Positions 10,971 through 19,728 of a stretch of 64,000 nucleotides of DNA are shown here, one piece after another. A model generated the notes under the pieces. It was not told where the DNA came from. It made no database searches and saw only the letters and a program-made list of their open reading frames with translations. This DNA is from Rhodocyclales bacterium (lineage in GTDB: Bacteria; Pseudomonadota; Gammaproteobacteria; Burkholderiales; Rhodocyclaceae): the NCBI GenBank assembly GCA_016214145.1, contig JACRPA010000003.1:186001-250000 (forward strand). Reading direction: 5' to 3'. Positions within the stretch are counted from its first letter, which is position 1, and every line of letters starts with the position of its first letter. A program made the position numbers and the translations under genes.

Positions 10971-11846
10971 TCAGGCCTTCCTGCGCTTCTCCATCAGATG
11001 CAGGACCAGCGGGGTGAGGACGAGCTGGATGGCCAGCTCCATCTTGCCGCCGGGCACGACGATGCAGTTCGGCCGCGACATGAAGGAGTCGTGGATCATG
11101 GTCAGCAGGTAGGGGAAGTCCACGCCGTGCGGGTCGCGGTAGCGGATCACCACGAAGGACTCGTCCAGCGTCGGGATGTCGCGCGCGATGAAGGGGTTGG
11201 AGGTGTCCACCACCGGCACGCGCTGGAAGTTGATGTGGGTGCGCGAGAACTGCGGCGTGATGTAGTGCACGTAATCGTACATGCGGCGCAGGATGGTCTG
11301 CGTCACCGCCTCGACCGAGTAGCCGCGCGTGCTGGTGTCGCGGTGGATCTTCTGGATCCACTCGAGGTTGACCGTCGGCACGACGCCGACGAGCAGGTCG
11401 GTCTGCCGGGCGACGTCCACCGTGTCGGTCTTGACGCCGCCGTGCAGGCCCTCGTAGAACAGGCAGTCGGTGCCTTGGGGGAGGTCCTCCCAGGGCGTGA
11501 ATGTGCCCGGCTTCTGCTTCCAGGGTTCGGCTTCCTCGTCGTTGTGCAGGTAGTAGCGGCGCTTCGTCGTGCCGGTTTCGCCGTAGCCCTTGAAGGTGGC
11601 CTCGAGTTCCTCGAAGAGGTTGGCTTCCGGACCGAAGTGGCTGATGTGTTCGCAGACGCCGGCTTTCTCCGACATCTGGATGGCCTTCTTCATTTCCTCG
11701 CGGTCGTATTTGTGGAAGCTGTCGCCCTCGATGACGGCGGCGAGGATGCTTTCGCGGCGGAAGATGTGCTCGAAGCTGCGCTTGACGGTGGACGTGCCGG
11801 CGCCGGAGGAGCCGGTGATGGCGATGACGGGATGCTTGGCGGACAT
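10971..11846 (-). CDS. prkB: Phosphoribulokinase, proteobacterial type
   Basis: Makes ribulose-1,5-bisphosphate from ribulose-5-phosphate and ATP, the acceptor for RubisCO. The 291-residue protein begins MSAKHPVIAITGSSGAGTS with a P-loop, then EGDSFHKYDR, FYEGLHGGV and VPTVNLEWIQKI, all typical of the octameric proteobacterial form rather than the plant form. I set the start at 11846, where AAGGGG precedes the ATG; the track's extension to 11966 runs into the upstream control region. It heads the prkB-tkt-gap-pgk-pyk-fba run. Upstream DNA carries a TTGTTATGG element shared with the cbbM-cbbR intergenic region. Confidence 0.97.
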   Translation of the reverse strand: MSAKHPVIAITGSSGAGTSTVKRSFEHIFRRESILAAVIEGDSFHKYDREEMKKAIQMSEKAGVCEHISHFGPEANLFEELEATFKGYGETGTTKRRYYLHNDEEAEPWKQKPGTFTPWEDLPQGTDCLFYEGLHGGVKTDTVDVARQTDLLVGVVPTVNLEWIQKIHRDTSTRGYSVEAVTQTILRRMYDYVHYITPQFSRTHINFQRVPVVDTSNPFIARDIPTLDESFVVIRYRDPHGVDFPYLLTMIHDSFMSRPNCIVVPGGKMELAIQLVLTPLVLHLMEKRRKA

Positions 11847-11955
11847 GGCTAACCCCTTGCTGAGTGTTTGAATCCTTGGGCGGCGCCGGGCAACAAGGCA
11901 GGCATCGCTGCCCGGCGGCCGACGATAGCGGAACTGTAATGGGGGCGATGCATAA

Positions 11956-11981
11956 GTTCCATTCAAAAATTGTTATGGAAC
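11956..11981 (-). promoter_or_regulatory. Candidate CbbR-binding site upstream of prkB
   Basis: An inverted repeat GTTCCAT...ATGGAAC with a 12-nt spacer lies about 110 bp upstream of prkB in an A/T-rich stretch. It includes TTGTTATGGAA, nearly the same as TTGTTATGGTA in the cbbM-cbbR intergenic region, so both may be bound by CbbR (a LysR regulator). This is inference from the shared motif. Confidence 0.45.
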
Positions 11982-12003
11982 GAATAAGAAAGCTCTTATA
12001 CAA

Positions 12004-12056
12004 CGAGCCTCCGAACCGGATCCGTCTGAGCCACAGAGGATGGGTTCAGAGGCTCG
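12004..12056 (-). terminator. Long inverted repeat directly after cbbO
   Basis: CGAGCCTCCGAACC and GGTTCAGAGGCTCG are complementary with one mismatch and a 25-nt loop, and the repeat directly abuts the cbbO stop codon. There is no clear T-run, so this may be a weak terminator or an mRNA 3' stabilising hairpin separating the cbbMQO and prkB units. Confidence 0.5.
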
Positions 12057-14378
12057 CTAGCGCGTCAGCGCCATATAGAGCAACGGCAGCTTTTCCGGCA
12101 GGCGTGCAACCCGGTCGAGCACCAGATGGCGCTTGCCGAAGATTTCGCGCACGTATTCGTCGGCCTTCGGATCGAGCGAAAGGCAGAAGGTGGCGATGCC
12201 TTGCGTGTCCAGTTCGGCGACGGCCTTTTTCGCATCGGCGCGCAGGCTCTCGGGATCGGCCACGTCGATGTCGGACGGCTCGCCGTCGGTGAGCAGCAAC
12301 AGGATGCGCTTGTCGGCCTTGCGCGCCGAGAGATAGTGGCCGGCGTGGCGCAGGGCCGCACCCATGCGCGTCGACCAGCCCGCCGCCATCGCCGCCAGCC
12401 GTGCCTTGACGGTGTCGTCCCAGCGCTCCGAAAAGCCCTTGATGTGCTGGTAGCGCACCTCGTGGCGGGTATTGGAGTGAAATCCGGCGATGGCGAGCGG
12501 GTCGCCCAGGCAATCGATGGCCCAGGCCAGCAGCGAAACGGCTTCCTGGCTGAGTTCGAGGATGGTTTGCCCGCTTGCGTTGTCCGCGCCTCCCGCCTGC
12601 TGGTTGAGCGACTCGGACAAGTCGAGCAGCAGCAGGACCTGAATGTCGCGGCCGTCGGTGCGGTGGCTCATGTTGATGCGCGGGTCGGGCATGGCGCCGC
12701 CCTTGAAGTCGATCAGGGAACGCAGCGCCACATCGAGGTCGAGCTCGCTGCCTTCTTCCTGATAGCGAATGCGCACCTTGTCCTGCGGCTTGAGCAGGTC
12801 GAGCAGGCGCTTGAGGCGTTTGGCCAGCGCGGCGTGCTTGGTCAGCAGCCTGTCGATGTCCGCGGGATTGCCGCTCGGGTGCAGGGATTCGTAAAGGCTC
12901 ACCCAGTCCGGCCGGTAAGTCTGGCTCTGATAGTCCCACTCCGGATAGTGGCGCGGCGGCAGGCCGGCCACCTCCGATGGTTTCTTGTTCTTCTTGTCCG
13001 GATCGTCGAAGAAGTCTTCGTCGTCGCTGTCCTCGATGTATTGCCACAGGTGACGGTTGTCGTCGCGGTAGTCGATGACGGTGTCGTCGAAATGAACCTT
13101 GGCGAGCTGATCGCTCTGGCGGCGGGTTTTCGCGACGTAGGCGAGCGCCAGGTCGGCGATTTCCGTCGTGCCGGCTTCGGCGTGATCCGCCAGCAGTTCG
13201 TGAAAGCGCCGGGCGTACTCCAGCAGGTCCGCGTCGGTGTAGCCGTGCTGCGGATCGATCAGGGCGCGGGACAGCATCGCCAGACGGTGGCGCAGGCAGG
13301 AGGTGGTCTCCGGGTCGCAGGCATCCGCGACGGGCTTCGGGTGCAGGGCGAGGAAGATGCGGCGCAGGCCGGGGTATTCGCGGATCAGCAGGGTCTCGAT
13401 GCGGCAGTCCTCGAAGCACTCCACCGCCATGCGCTGGAACGGGCTCCAGTTGTCGGCGATCTGCGGCCGGCTCCAGCGGCGGTGGCCGACCATGTGGGCG
13501 AGCACGGCGCGGTAGCGGTCGAGGCCGCTCACTGTGCCACCGGGCCCATGGGCGTCGTCGAGCACGTCGGGCACGCGCAGGCCCAGACTGTCGTAATAGG
13601 GAATCGGCTTGCGCAGTTCGTCGAAGGCGGTGGAATAAGGCACCAGTTGGTCGCTGTCGCGCCACAGCGCGCGCAGGTAGAGATCGAGCCGCCGCTCGAC
13701 GTCGGCGAACAGCGTGCCGTGACGCTCGCGCTGCAGCACGGCGCGGCTGTCGGCCGATTGCAGCTTGAAGTAGTCGGTCTGCCGTTCCGGGTGATTGCCG
13801 TAGTGGCGGACGCCGTATTCCACCCAGTTCCTCACGCCGGCCATGGACAGCATGTTGGCGAGGAAAGGCGCCCGGGCAAAAAATTCCGGCAGGCCCGGGC
13901 TGGGAAAGGTGGTGTGATGGCCGTGGATGGACCCCGTGGTGCGCACCATCAGGTCCTGTGCAATGTCGATGTAGAACTGCAACTGTTCCGCGGATTGCAG
14001 GCGCCGCGCCACGGCCGCCAGGGTCTGCAGGAAGGGCGCGATGGCGTTGCCGTTGGGCGACTTCTGCATCGCGCGCACCAGGCCCATCACCGGCGGCAGG
14101 ACATCGCCGCCGATGGCGGTGGCGACACTCGGCCATTCCTCGAGAAAAGCCAGCATCGGCTCCGGGCCGCGCCCGAGTTTGCCGAGGACGCGCGCCGCCT
14201 CGAGATAGGCCTTGATCTCCTCCCTGGAAAAGGTGCTCAGCGCCTCGTAGAGGCATTCCTCGAAAACATCGGCCACCTGCTGAAAGCCGCAGTCGATTTC
14301 CTGCCAGTAGGCCTGCACCTGCGGGTGCAGCATGGCCTGCTTGCGGGTGTCTGTCGCGGGGCGGATTCCGGCAGTCAT
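12057..14378 (-). CDS. cbbO: RubisCO activation protein CbbO, VWA-domain
   Basis: Adaptor subunit of the CbbQO RubisCO activase, which removes inhibitory sugar phosphates from RubisCO using CbbQ ATPase action. The 773-residue protein has a long helical N-terminal part and a C-terminal von Willebrand A domain with MIDAS-type DLSES and, further on, LLTDGEPSDID. A very acidic stretch (EDSDDEDFFDDPDKKNKK) lies in the middle. The start at 14378 directly abuts a copy of the dispersed GGCACTGACTTTT motif that fills the 45-bp spacer after cbbQ. Order cbbM-cbbQ-cbbO is the usual form II arrangement. Confidence 0.93.
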   Translation of the reverse strand: MTAGIRPATDTRKQAMLHPQVQAYWQEIDCGFQQVADVFEECLYEALSTFSREEIKAYLEAARVLGKLGRGPEPMLAFLEEWPSVATAIGGDVLPPVMGLVRAMQKSPNGNAIAPFLQTLAAVARRLQSAEQLQFYIDIAQDLMVRTTGSIHGHHTTFPSPGLPEFFARAPFLANMLSMAGVRNWVEYGVRHYGNHPERQTDYFKLQSADSRAVLQRERHGTLFADVERRLDLYLRALWRDSDQLVPYSTAFDELRKPIPYYDSLGLRVPDVLDDAHGPGGTVSGLDRYRAVLAHMVGHRRWSRPQIADNWSPFQRMAVECFEDCRIETLLIREYPGLRRIFLALHPKPVADACDPETTSCLRHRLAMLSRALIDPQHGYTDADLLEYARRFHELLADHAEAGTTEIADLALAYVAKTRRQSDQLAKVHFDDTVIDYRDDNRHLWQYIEDSDDEDFFDDPDKKNKKPSEVAGLPPRHYPEWDYQSQTYRPDWVSLYESLHPSGNPADIDRLLTKHAALAKRLKRLLDLLKPQDKVRIRYQEEGSELDLDVALRSLIDFKGGAMPDPRINMSHRTDGRDIQVLLLLDLSESLNQQAGGADNASGQTILELSQEAVSLLAWAIDCLGDPLAIAGFHSNTRHEVRYQHIKGFSERWDDTVKARLAAMAAGWSTRMGAALRHAGHYLSARKADKRILLLLTDGEPSDIDVADPESLRADAKKAVAELDTQGIATFCLSLDPKADEYVREIFGKRHLVLDRVARLPEKLPLLYMALTR

Positions 14379-14403
14379 CGCCGTATCCCCGGCACTGACT
14401 TTT
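14379..14403 (+). repeat. Dispersed ~25-bp motif (CGCCGT...CTGACTTTT), copy in cbbQ-cbbO spacer
   Basis: The short gap between cbbQ and cbbO reads CGCCGTATCCCC then GGCACTGACTTTT, matching the consensus of at least 13 sites in this window. It lies on the strand opposite to the genes and immediately precedes the cbbO start codon. Confidence 0.7.
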
Positions 14404-14423
14404 CCATGGCTTGCGCCGGGCGC

Positions 14424-15239
14424 TCAGGCCGGGCTTGGGTCAAACGTCGCGTCGATCGCATGATCCAGCGTCGCGCGGATGTCGGCGTCGTCGGTGATCG
14501 GTCGCGCCATGGCCATGCGGCAGGCATCCTGCGGGGCGACGCCGCCCCTGATCAGCGTCGCGGCATATACCACGAGGCGGGTGGAAATGCCCTCGTCGAG
14601 TCCGTGGCCCTTGAGGTTGCGCGCGGCCTGGGCGATCTTCACCAGCCTGGCTGCGCTGGCCTCGTCCAGGCCGGTTTCCTTCGTCACGATCAGCGTTTCC
14701 AGCGCCGCTTCCGGGTAATCGAAATCGAAGGCGGTGAAGCGCTGCTTGGTGGATTGCTTCAGGTCCTTCATCAGGCTCTGGTAGCCGGGATTGTAGGAAA
14801 TCACCAGCTGGAAGTCGGCATGCGCCTCGATCAGCTCGCCCTTCTTGTCGATCGGCAGCACGCGGCGGTGATCTGTCAGCGGGTGGATCACCACGGTGGT
14901 GTCCTGGCGCGCCTCGACGATCTCGTCGAGATAGCAGATCGCCCCGATGCGGGCGGCGGTGGTGAGAGGGCCATCGAGCCAGCGCGTGCCGTTGGCTTCG
15001 AGCAGGTAGCGGCCGACGAGATCGGACGCCGTCATGTCCTCGTTGCAGGCCACGGTGATCAGCGGCTTGCCCAGCTTCCAGGCCATGTATTCGACGAAGC
15101 GCGACTTGCCGCAGCCGGTCGGGCCTTTCAGCATCACCGGCAGCCGGGCGGCGTAGGCGGCCTCGTAGAGGATCACTTCCCTGCCCTGCGCTTGATAGAA
15201 AGGCTCCCGGTGAACCTTGTACTGATCCTGGTTGGACAT
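14424..15239 (-). CDS. cbbQ: RubisCO activase ATPase CbbQ, MoxR-type AAA+
   Basis: Hexameric AAA+ motor of the CbbQO activase that remodels inhibited form II RubisCO. The 271-residue protein carries Walker A GPTGCGKS, Walker [11 protein letters not shown], sensor-1 SYNPGYQ and the arginine-rich C-terminal part typical of MoxR/NorQ/CbbQ proteins. It follows cbbM after a hairpin terminator and precedes cbbO, its partner. No strong Shine-Dalgarno is visible before ATG 15239. Confidence 0.95.
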   Translation of the reverse strand: MSNQDQYKVHREPFYQAQGREVILYEAAYAARLPVMLKGPTGCGKSRFVEYMAWKLGKPLITVACNEDMTASDLVGRYLLEANGTRWLDGPLTTAARIGAICYLDEIVEARQDTTVVIHPLTDHRRVLPIDKKGELIEAHADFQLVISYNPGYQSLMKDLKQSTKQRFTAFDFDYPEAALETLIVTKETGLDEASAARLVKIAQAARNLKGHGLDEGISTRLVVYAATLIRGGVAPQDACRMAMARPITDDADIRATLDHAIDATFDPSPA

Positions 15240-15276
15240 GGTTTTATCCGATCAAAACGGTCAGGTATGGCGAGGC

Positions 15277-15302
15277 AAAAAACCCCGCCGTGGCGGGGTT
15301 GT
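15277..15302 (-). terminator. Rho-independent terminator after cbbM
   Basis: On the minus strand AACCCCGCC-ACG-GCGGGGTT is followed by TTTTG. Placed between cbbM and cbbQ, it probably lets cbbM mRNA outnumber cbbQO mRNA by partial termination. Confidence 0.85.
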
Positions 15303-15319
15303 TTCTATCAGAGTCCGGA

Positions 15320-16699
15320 TTACTTGTGGACACCGAGTTTTTCACGCCAGCCGGGGAATAGCTTGTCGGCATCCTTCGGGAACGACTCGAAGGCGCGGGC
15401 GAATTCCTTGTGCTCTTTCGCGAATGCGATCGGATCGGCGCCGGACTTCCAGCATTCATACGACTGGCGCAGGGAGATCGCGCCGGCGGCCGGGCTGTCG
15501 ATGTGGCCGTAGGAACCGCCCCCGGAGGTGTTGATCACGTTGCCGTGGCCGAGGTTCTCGAAGAAGCCGGGCAGGCGCAGCGCGTTCATGCCGCCGGAGA
15601 TGATCGGGGTGGTGGGCTTCATGCCGTGCCATTCCTGATGGTAGTAGGGGCCGTCCGCGGAGTCCCGCTCGATCATGTAGGCGATGTTGCGGTCATCCTT
15701 GCCGCCTTCCATCTTGCCGTAGCCCATGGTGCCGACGTGAATGCCGGAAGCACCCTGCAGACGCGACATCTTGGCCAGCACGAAGGCGGTATAGCCGCGC
15801 ACCGAAGAAGGCGAGGTGACAGCGCCGTGACCGGCACGGTGATAGTGCAGGTACTGGCCGGGGTACTGACGGCGCGCGGTGGTGATCATGCCGGGGCCGC
15901 CGACATAGCCGTCCACCAGGAAGGCGACCTTGTTGGCATCCGGACCGAAGGTTTCCAGAATGTAATCGGCGCGGGCGAGCATTTCGTAATGGTCGTCAGC
16001 GGTGATGTTGGCGGAGAACAGCTTGGCCTGGCCGGTTTCGTCCATGGCGCGCTTCATCGCGTCATACACCAGCGGGATGACCTTCTTGGTCGGGCAGAAC
16101 ACCTGGTTGCCCTGGGGTTCGTCGTTCTTGATGAAGTCGCCACCGAGCCAGAACTGGTAGGCGGCCTTGGCGAAGGGCTCGGGACGCAGGCCCAGTTTGG
16201 GCTTGATGATGGTGCCGGCGATGTAGCCGCCATTGACGCGGGGGCGACCCAGAATGTCCCACAGGTCGGTGATGTCCTTGGCCGGGCCGTCATACATGCG
16301 CAACATCGACCAGGGCACGTAGAAATCCTGCATCTGCAGATGCTTCACATCGCCCATGCCCTGGTTGTTGCCGATCGCCAGCGTCAGGAACGACACCAGC
16401 ATGGCGCGGCCGTCGGTCAGGTTGCGGTCGAACAGGTCATTCGGATAGGCAACCTTCATCACGCCGTTGGCTTCGTCGATGAAGTACACCAGCGCATCCA
16501 CCCCCTTGGTGAAGTCGTCCGTGGTGCTGACTTCCACGTTGGTGCCGGTGGACGATTCGGCGGCAATGTGCGCCGCCACTTCAAGGTAGCCGTAGCCCGT
16601 GGCGGGCTGCATGTGATAGGCGACCAGCACATGCTTGTCGCCCTTGATCAGGTCTTCTTCCTTGAGGCTCAGGTCGGCGTAGCGGTTCGACTGGTCCAT
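15320..16699 (-). CDS. cbbM: Ribulose-bisphosphate carboxylase, form II large subunit
   Basis: CO2-fixing enzyme of the Calvin cycle; form II functions without small subunits, and none is encoded nearby. The 459-residue protein has the active-site lysine region [12 protein letters not shown], the carbamylated lysine motif [26 protein letters not shown] and the loop-6 region [14 protein letters not shown]. Length and the N-terminal [12 protein letters not shown] match form II (CbbM) rather than form I. AAGGAG precedes the start. Divergent from cbbR, with candidate CbbR boxes between. Form II enzymes have low CO2 specificity, which suits low-oxygen, high-CO2 habitats. Confidence 0.98.
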   Translation of the reverse strand: MDQSNRYADLSLKEEDLIKGDKHVLVAYHMQPATGYGYLEVAAHIAAESSTGTNVEVSTTDDFTKGVDALVYFIDEANGVMKVAYPNDLFDRNLTDGRAMLVSFLTLAIGNNQGMGDVKHLQMQDFYVPWSMLRMYDGPAKDITDLWDILGRPRVNGGYIAGTIIKPKLGLRPEPFAKAAYQFWLGGDFIKNDEPQGNQVFCPTKKVIPLVYDAMKRAMDETGQAKLFSANITADDHYEMLARADYILETFGPDANKVAFLVDGYVGGPGMITTARRQYPGQYLHYHRAGHGAVTSPSSVRGYTAFVLAKMSRLQGASGIHVGTMGYGKMEGGKDDRNIAYMIERDSADGPYYHQEWHGMKPTTPIISGGMNALRLPGFFENLGHGNVINTSGGGSYGHIDSPAAGAISLRQSYECWKSGADPIAFAKEHKEFARAFESFPKDADKLFPGWREKLGVHK

Positions 16700-16750
16700 G
16701 CTTTCTCCTTCGGTTCTCGGTCGCGTTGAATATGGGGCGAACTGTAGTCC

Positions 16751-16810
16751 CGAATATCCATAAGGTGAACTAAATGTTTGTTATGGTAATCTTGCGCTAA
16801 ACCTTATGGA
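16751..16810. promoter_or_regulatory. cbbM-cbbR divergent control region with candidate CbbR boxes
   Basis: The 123-bp intergenic region is locally A/T-rich. It contains CCATAA (16758) and TTATGG (16781), which are inverted with a 17-nt spacer, and another TTATGG at 16804, 23 bp further on. LysR-type regulators such as CbbR usually bind such spaced inverted repeats. Assignment to CbbR rests on position and on the shared TTGTTATGG near prkB. Confidence 0.55.
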
Positions 16811-16822
16811 AAGAGGCGTCCC

Positions 16823-17797
16823 ATGCACCTGACCCTGCGCCAGTTGAAGATCTTCGAGGCGGTGGCGCGCCACCTGTCTTTTTCGCGCGCCGCCGACGAA
16901 TTGCACCTGACCCAGCCGGCAGTCTCCATGCAGGTGCGCAGCCTGGAGGAGGCGGCCGGCCTGCCGCTCACCGAGCAGGTCGGCAAGCGGGTCTTCCTCA
17001 CCGAGGCCGGCAACGAACTGGCGCGCCACGCCCGCGTCATCGCCCAGCAGTTGCGCGAGGCCGAGGAGGCGCTCTCGGCGATGAAGGGGCTGCGCGGCGG
17101 GCGGCTCAACATCGGCGTGGTGTCCACCGCCAAGTATTTCGCGCCGCGCCTGCTCACGGCCTTTCGCACTGCACACCCGGAAGTCGAGCTGCGCCTCGGC
17201 GTGCACAACCGCGGCGCCATCGTGCAGCAGCTTGCCGACAACGAAATCGACCTCGCCATCATGGGGCGGCCGCCGCAGGAACTGGAGACGGTGTCGGAGC
17301 CCTTCGCCGAAAACCCGCTGGTCTTTGTCGCGGCACCGGATCATCCGCTGGCCGGGGCGAAGCGCATTGCGCCGAAGCAACTGGCCGAAGAGAGCTTCCT
17401 GCTGCGCGAGCCGGGTTCGGGCACGCGTGCTGCGATGGAGCGTTTCCTGACGGAAAACGGCGTGGTGCCGCAGCGCACGGTGGAGATGACCAGCAACGAG
17501 ACCATCAAACAGGCGGTGATGGCCGGCATGGGGATTTCCTTCATTTCGGAGCGCACCATCGCGCTCGAGCTGGCGACGGGCAATATCGCACGACTCAACG
17601 TGACGGGGACGCCGCTGAAGCGCCACTGGTACATTGTTCACCGCTCGGAGAAGCGCCTGCTGCCGGTGGCGGAGGCGTTTCGCCAGTTCCTGCTGCGGGA
17701 AAGCGGCGGGCTCGCCGAGCCGCCCGCGCCGATCACCGGCGCGAGCGGATCCAGTCGCGCCAGGCCGAAAAAAGCTGCGGGTCGACCGCGGCGATGA
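16823..17797 (+). CDS. cbbR: LysR-type regulator of carbon fixation genes, CbbR
   Basis: Transcription activator of cbb operons. The 324-residue protein has an N-terminal winged helix-turn-helix (TLRQLKIFEAVARHLSFSRA, with LTQPAVSMQVRSLE as recognition region) and a C-terminal periplasmic-binding-like effector domain. It is divergent from cbbM, the classic placement. The last ~20 residues (GASGSSRARPKKAAGRPRR) are read from DNA that on the other strand is the duplicated 3' end of the suhB-like gene, so the cbbR and suhB ends once overlapped convergently. The basic tail is therefore a by-product of that overlap. Confidence 0.93.
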   Translation: MHLTLRQLKIFEAVARHLSFSRAADELHLTQPAVSMQVRSLEEAAGLPLTEQVGKRVFLTEAGNELARHARVIAQQLREAEEALSAMKGLRGGRLNIGVVSTAKYFAPRLLTAFRTAHPEVELRLGVHNRGAIVQQLADNEIDLAIMGRPPQELETVSEPFAENPLVFVAAPDHPLAGAKRIAPKQLAEESFLLREPGSGTRAAMERFLTENGVVPQRTVEMTSNETIKQAVMAGMGISFISERTIALELATGNIARLNVTGTPLKRHWYIVHRSEKRLLPVAEAFRQFLLRESGGLAEPPAPITGASGSSRARPKKAAGRPRR

Positions 17798-17832
17798 CCG
17801 AGCGCTTCCACAGGTCGTCGGCGTCGAAGTCG
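17736..17832 (-). pseudogene. Remnant of the suhB-like gene 3' end (duplicated flank of island 1)
   Basis: Positions 17740-17832 match 20005-20097, the 3' end of the intact suhB-like gene, at 92 of 93 bases by eye. On the minus strand the remnant still reads to RDWIRSRR and ends in TGA at 17736-17738, inside cbbR. The intact copy ends RDWIRSRR too, but with different codons and TAG. The restriction-modification island lies exactly between the two copies. Confidence 0.9.
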
Positions 17833-17866
17833 GTAAGGGGGTTGAGCAGATCGCAATCAAAAAGAA

Positions 17867-17895
17867 TTGACGTCTAGACGTCAGGCAGATAGTAT
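17867..17895 (+). promoter_or_regulatory. Promoter of the methyltransferase gene with overlapping 16-bp palindrome
   Basis: TTGACG (17867) and TAGTAT (17890) are separated by 17 bp, a good sigma-70 promoter. A perfect 16-bp palindrome TGACGTCTAGACGTCA (17868-17883) covers the -35 element and part of the spacer. It is a likely operator for self-regulation of the restriction-modification unit, possibly by the methyltransferase's own N-terminal helix-turn-helix-like domain. The binding protein is inference. Confidence 0.65.
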
Positions 17896-17927
17896 CGGGT
17901 TGAACTCGATATGAAGCCTTGTCAGAG

Positions 17928-19058
17928 ATGAGAAAACGCCCCGGAGAAGTACGAGACGCCATAGTGAGCGTTCTGAAAGCTCGCCCGCAGGGGGCGAGCG
18001 TTGCAGACATAACCCGGCAAGTTACGGCGCTCATTGGAGATGTTCCGTCTTCGTCGGTAAGGTCATATTTGCAATTGAACACCCCGCAGCTCTTCGCTCG
18101 GATGAATCGCGCCCAATATGTGCTGAACGGTTTTGGATACCAACCTGAACACTTCAGCGAAAAGCCGGCGAGCCGCTCAATTACCATCGGTAAGGCCACT
18201 CTGGTCCAGGACGATGGTCTTGCGTGGCTGGCGCGACAGCCGGCGCACTCCGTGCATGCGATCGTTACCGACCCGCCTTACGGCTTGGTGGAATACTCGG
18301 ACTTGGAGCAAAAGAAGTTACGGGCCGGTAAAGGTGGGGTTTGGAGGATGCCGCCTTCATTCGACGGCACTACGAGATCTCCCTTGCCCCGCTTCACGGT
18401 GCTAAAGCAGACCGACCTCGATGCACTCGAACAATTCTTTACCGAGTGGGCTGCGCGGGCGCTTCCGGTATTGGTGCCAGGTGCGAATGTCGTCGTGGCG
18501 AGCAACCCACTCCTGTCATACCTGATATCCGGCGCGCTGGCGCGTGCGGGGCTTGAGCGGCGGGGAGAGATCGTCCGATTGGTCATGACAATGCGCGGTG
18601 GTGACCGACCCAAGCACGCGCATGAAGAGTTTTCCGAGGTCAGTGTCATGCCGCGGTCCATGTGGGAGCCTTGGCTGGTATTCCGCAAACCCTTGGAGGG
18701 GCGTGTCCAGGACAACCTGCGGAAGTGGGGCACGGGTGGGTTTAGGCGGATTTCTGCGGATCGCCCGTTCGGTGACGTGATTGAATCCTCTCCAACGCGT
18801 CCCGCGGAGCGGGCGCTGGCACCCCACCCGAGCCTTAAGCCTCAAGCTTTTCTTCGACAACTTGTGCGGGGCGTGTTGCCGCTTGGAAAAGGCATCGTGT
18901 TGGATCCCTTTGCCGGTTCCGGTTCCACGTTGGCAGCTGCGGAGGCTACGGGATATGAAAGCGTCGGCATCGAGAAAGATGCCGCGTATTACGACGTGGC
19001 CGTCAAAGCGATACCGAAGTTGGCCAAACTACCGTCAATCAACGGCTATAGCCGGTAG
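17928..19058 (+). CDS. DNA methyltransferase, beta class (type II modification enzyme)
   Basis: Site-specific amino-methyltransferase protecting DNA from the adjacent endonuclease. The catalytic motif IV TDPPYG (about residue 115) precedes the SAM-binding motif I LDPFAGSGST (about residue 325), the beta-class order; DPPY favours N6-adenine methylation. The first ~75 residues (EVRDAIVSVLKARPQGASVADITRQVTAL) look like a winged-helix domain that may read DNA or regulate. I use ATG 17928 (376 residues); a TTG at 17919 is possible. The 3' end overlaps the convergent endonuclease gene by 13 bp. Base composition is visibly more A/T-rich than neighbours, consistent with transfer. Recognition sequence unknown. 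Confidence 0.9.
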   Translation: MRKRPGEVRDAIVSVLKARPQGASVADITRQVTALIGDVPSSSVRSYLQLNTPQLFARMNRAQYVLNGFGYQPEHFSEKPASRSITIGKATLVQDDGLAWLARQPAHSVHAIVTDPPYGLVEYSDLEQKKLRAGKGGVWRMPPSFDGTTRSPLPRFTVLKQTDLDALEQFFTEWAARALPVLVPGANVVVASNPLLSYLISGALARAGLERRGEIVRLVMTMRGGDRPKHAHEEFSEVSVMPRSMWEPWLVFRKPLEGRVQDNLRKWGTGGFRRISADRPFGDVIESSPTRPAERALAPHPSLKPQAFLRQLVRGVLPLGKGIVLDPFAGSGSTLAAAEATGYESVGIEKDAAYYDVAVKAIPKLAKLPSINGYSR

Positions 19059-19648
19059 ATCCAGCACCGTCGAAGTTTCGCGATTCCTTCGGCGTGAAGG
19101 GTGGCGGTCCTCGTGCCAAGTTCCCCCCGGGCGTTCTTGCGGAAATCGGCTATTTCAACTTTGCCCAAGTAAATTTCCGTAAATCGGAGCGGAGCCCGGT
19201 CGCTTGCGGGTTCGGAGGTGTTGTCGACTTCATAAACGAACACGCACATCCATTGATTGCGGGCACCGTGAGTGTCAACAGCCCCTCCCGCTTTGCGCGT
19301 AGTCTTGATTTCAATTCCTTGCTCGCCGGCCTTGACACTATTGCCGGGGTATTTGCCTTTGACGACGAGATCAGGGTGCCCGTTGAAGTAGCGATTCTCT
19401 GCCAATGAACGCGAATGCTTGGCGAGACTGGCTGTCAGCATATCGGACAACACGCCCGACATGATTGCAGGTCGAAGCATGTCGTCGAGGCGATCAAGTC
19501 CTTTCTCGACCAGACGGGAATTTACGTCAAAGAAGAAATCGTAAACATCCTGAATGGCGAGCTTGAAATCTTCAAGACGAAGTTCGTAGGGCAAGACCGC
19601 TGCCTTGTTGAGCCCCTCCGCAACAACTTGATTGCGAGTTACCGGCAT
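19046..19648 (-). CDS. Putative type II restriction endonuclease, PD-(D/E)XK fold
   Basis: 200-residue protein lying tail-to-tail with the methyltransferase. The centre carries HPDLVVKGKYPGN followed by GIEIKTTRK, which fits a PD-(D/E)XK nuclease core with catalytic D, E and K. The N-terminal half is helical and may form the dimer or DNA-recognition part. I do not recognise a named enzyme, so the restriction role rests on the motif plus the neighbouring methyltransferase. The two 3' ends overlap by 13 bp, so antisense transcription could balance the pair. More A/T-rich than the surrounding core genes. Confidence 0.75.
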   Translation of the reverse strand: MPVTRNQVVAEGLNKAAVLPYELRLEDFKLAIQDVYDFFFDVNSRLVEKGLDRLDDMLRPAIMSGVLSDMLTASLAKHSRSLAENRYFNGHPDLVVKGKYPGNSVKAGEQGIEIKTTRKAGGAVDTHGARNQWMCVFVYEVDNTSEPASDRAPLRFTEIYLGKVEIADFRKNARGELGTRTATLHAEGIAKLRRCWIYRL

Positions 19649-19728
19649 GGTTGGGTTAGTCGAGCACTGGAAGAAACGCCAGGCCAGCTTCCCACCTTTC
19701 TCATGCCAGTGTCAAGGATAGACAATGC

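Noticed and set aside
12126-15512. 1128-residue plus-strand ORF opposite cbbO/cbbQ
   Set aside because: Antisense open frame caused by high G+C; composition is low-complexity and cbbO/cbbQ on the other strand are well supported.
17919-17927. TTG start for the methyltransferase
   Set aside because: Adds only three residues and has no better ribosome binding site than ATG 17928; kept as an alternative.
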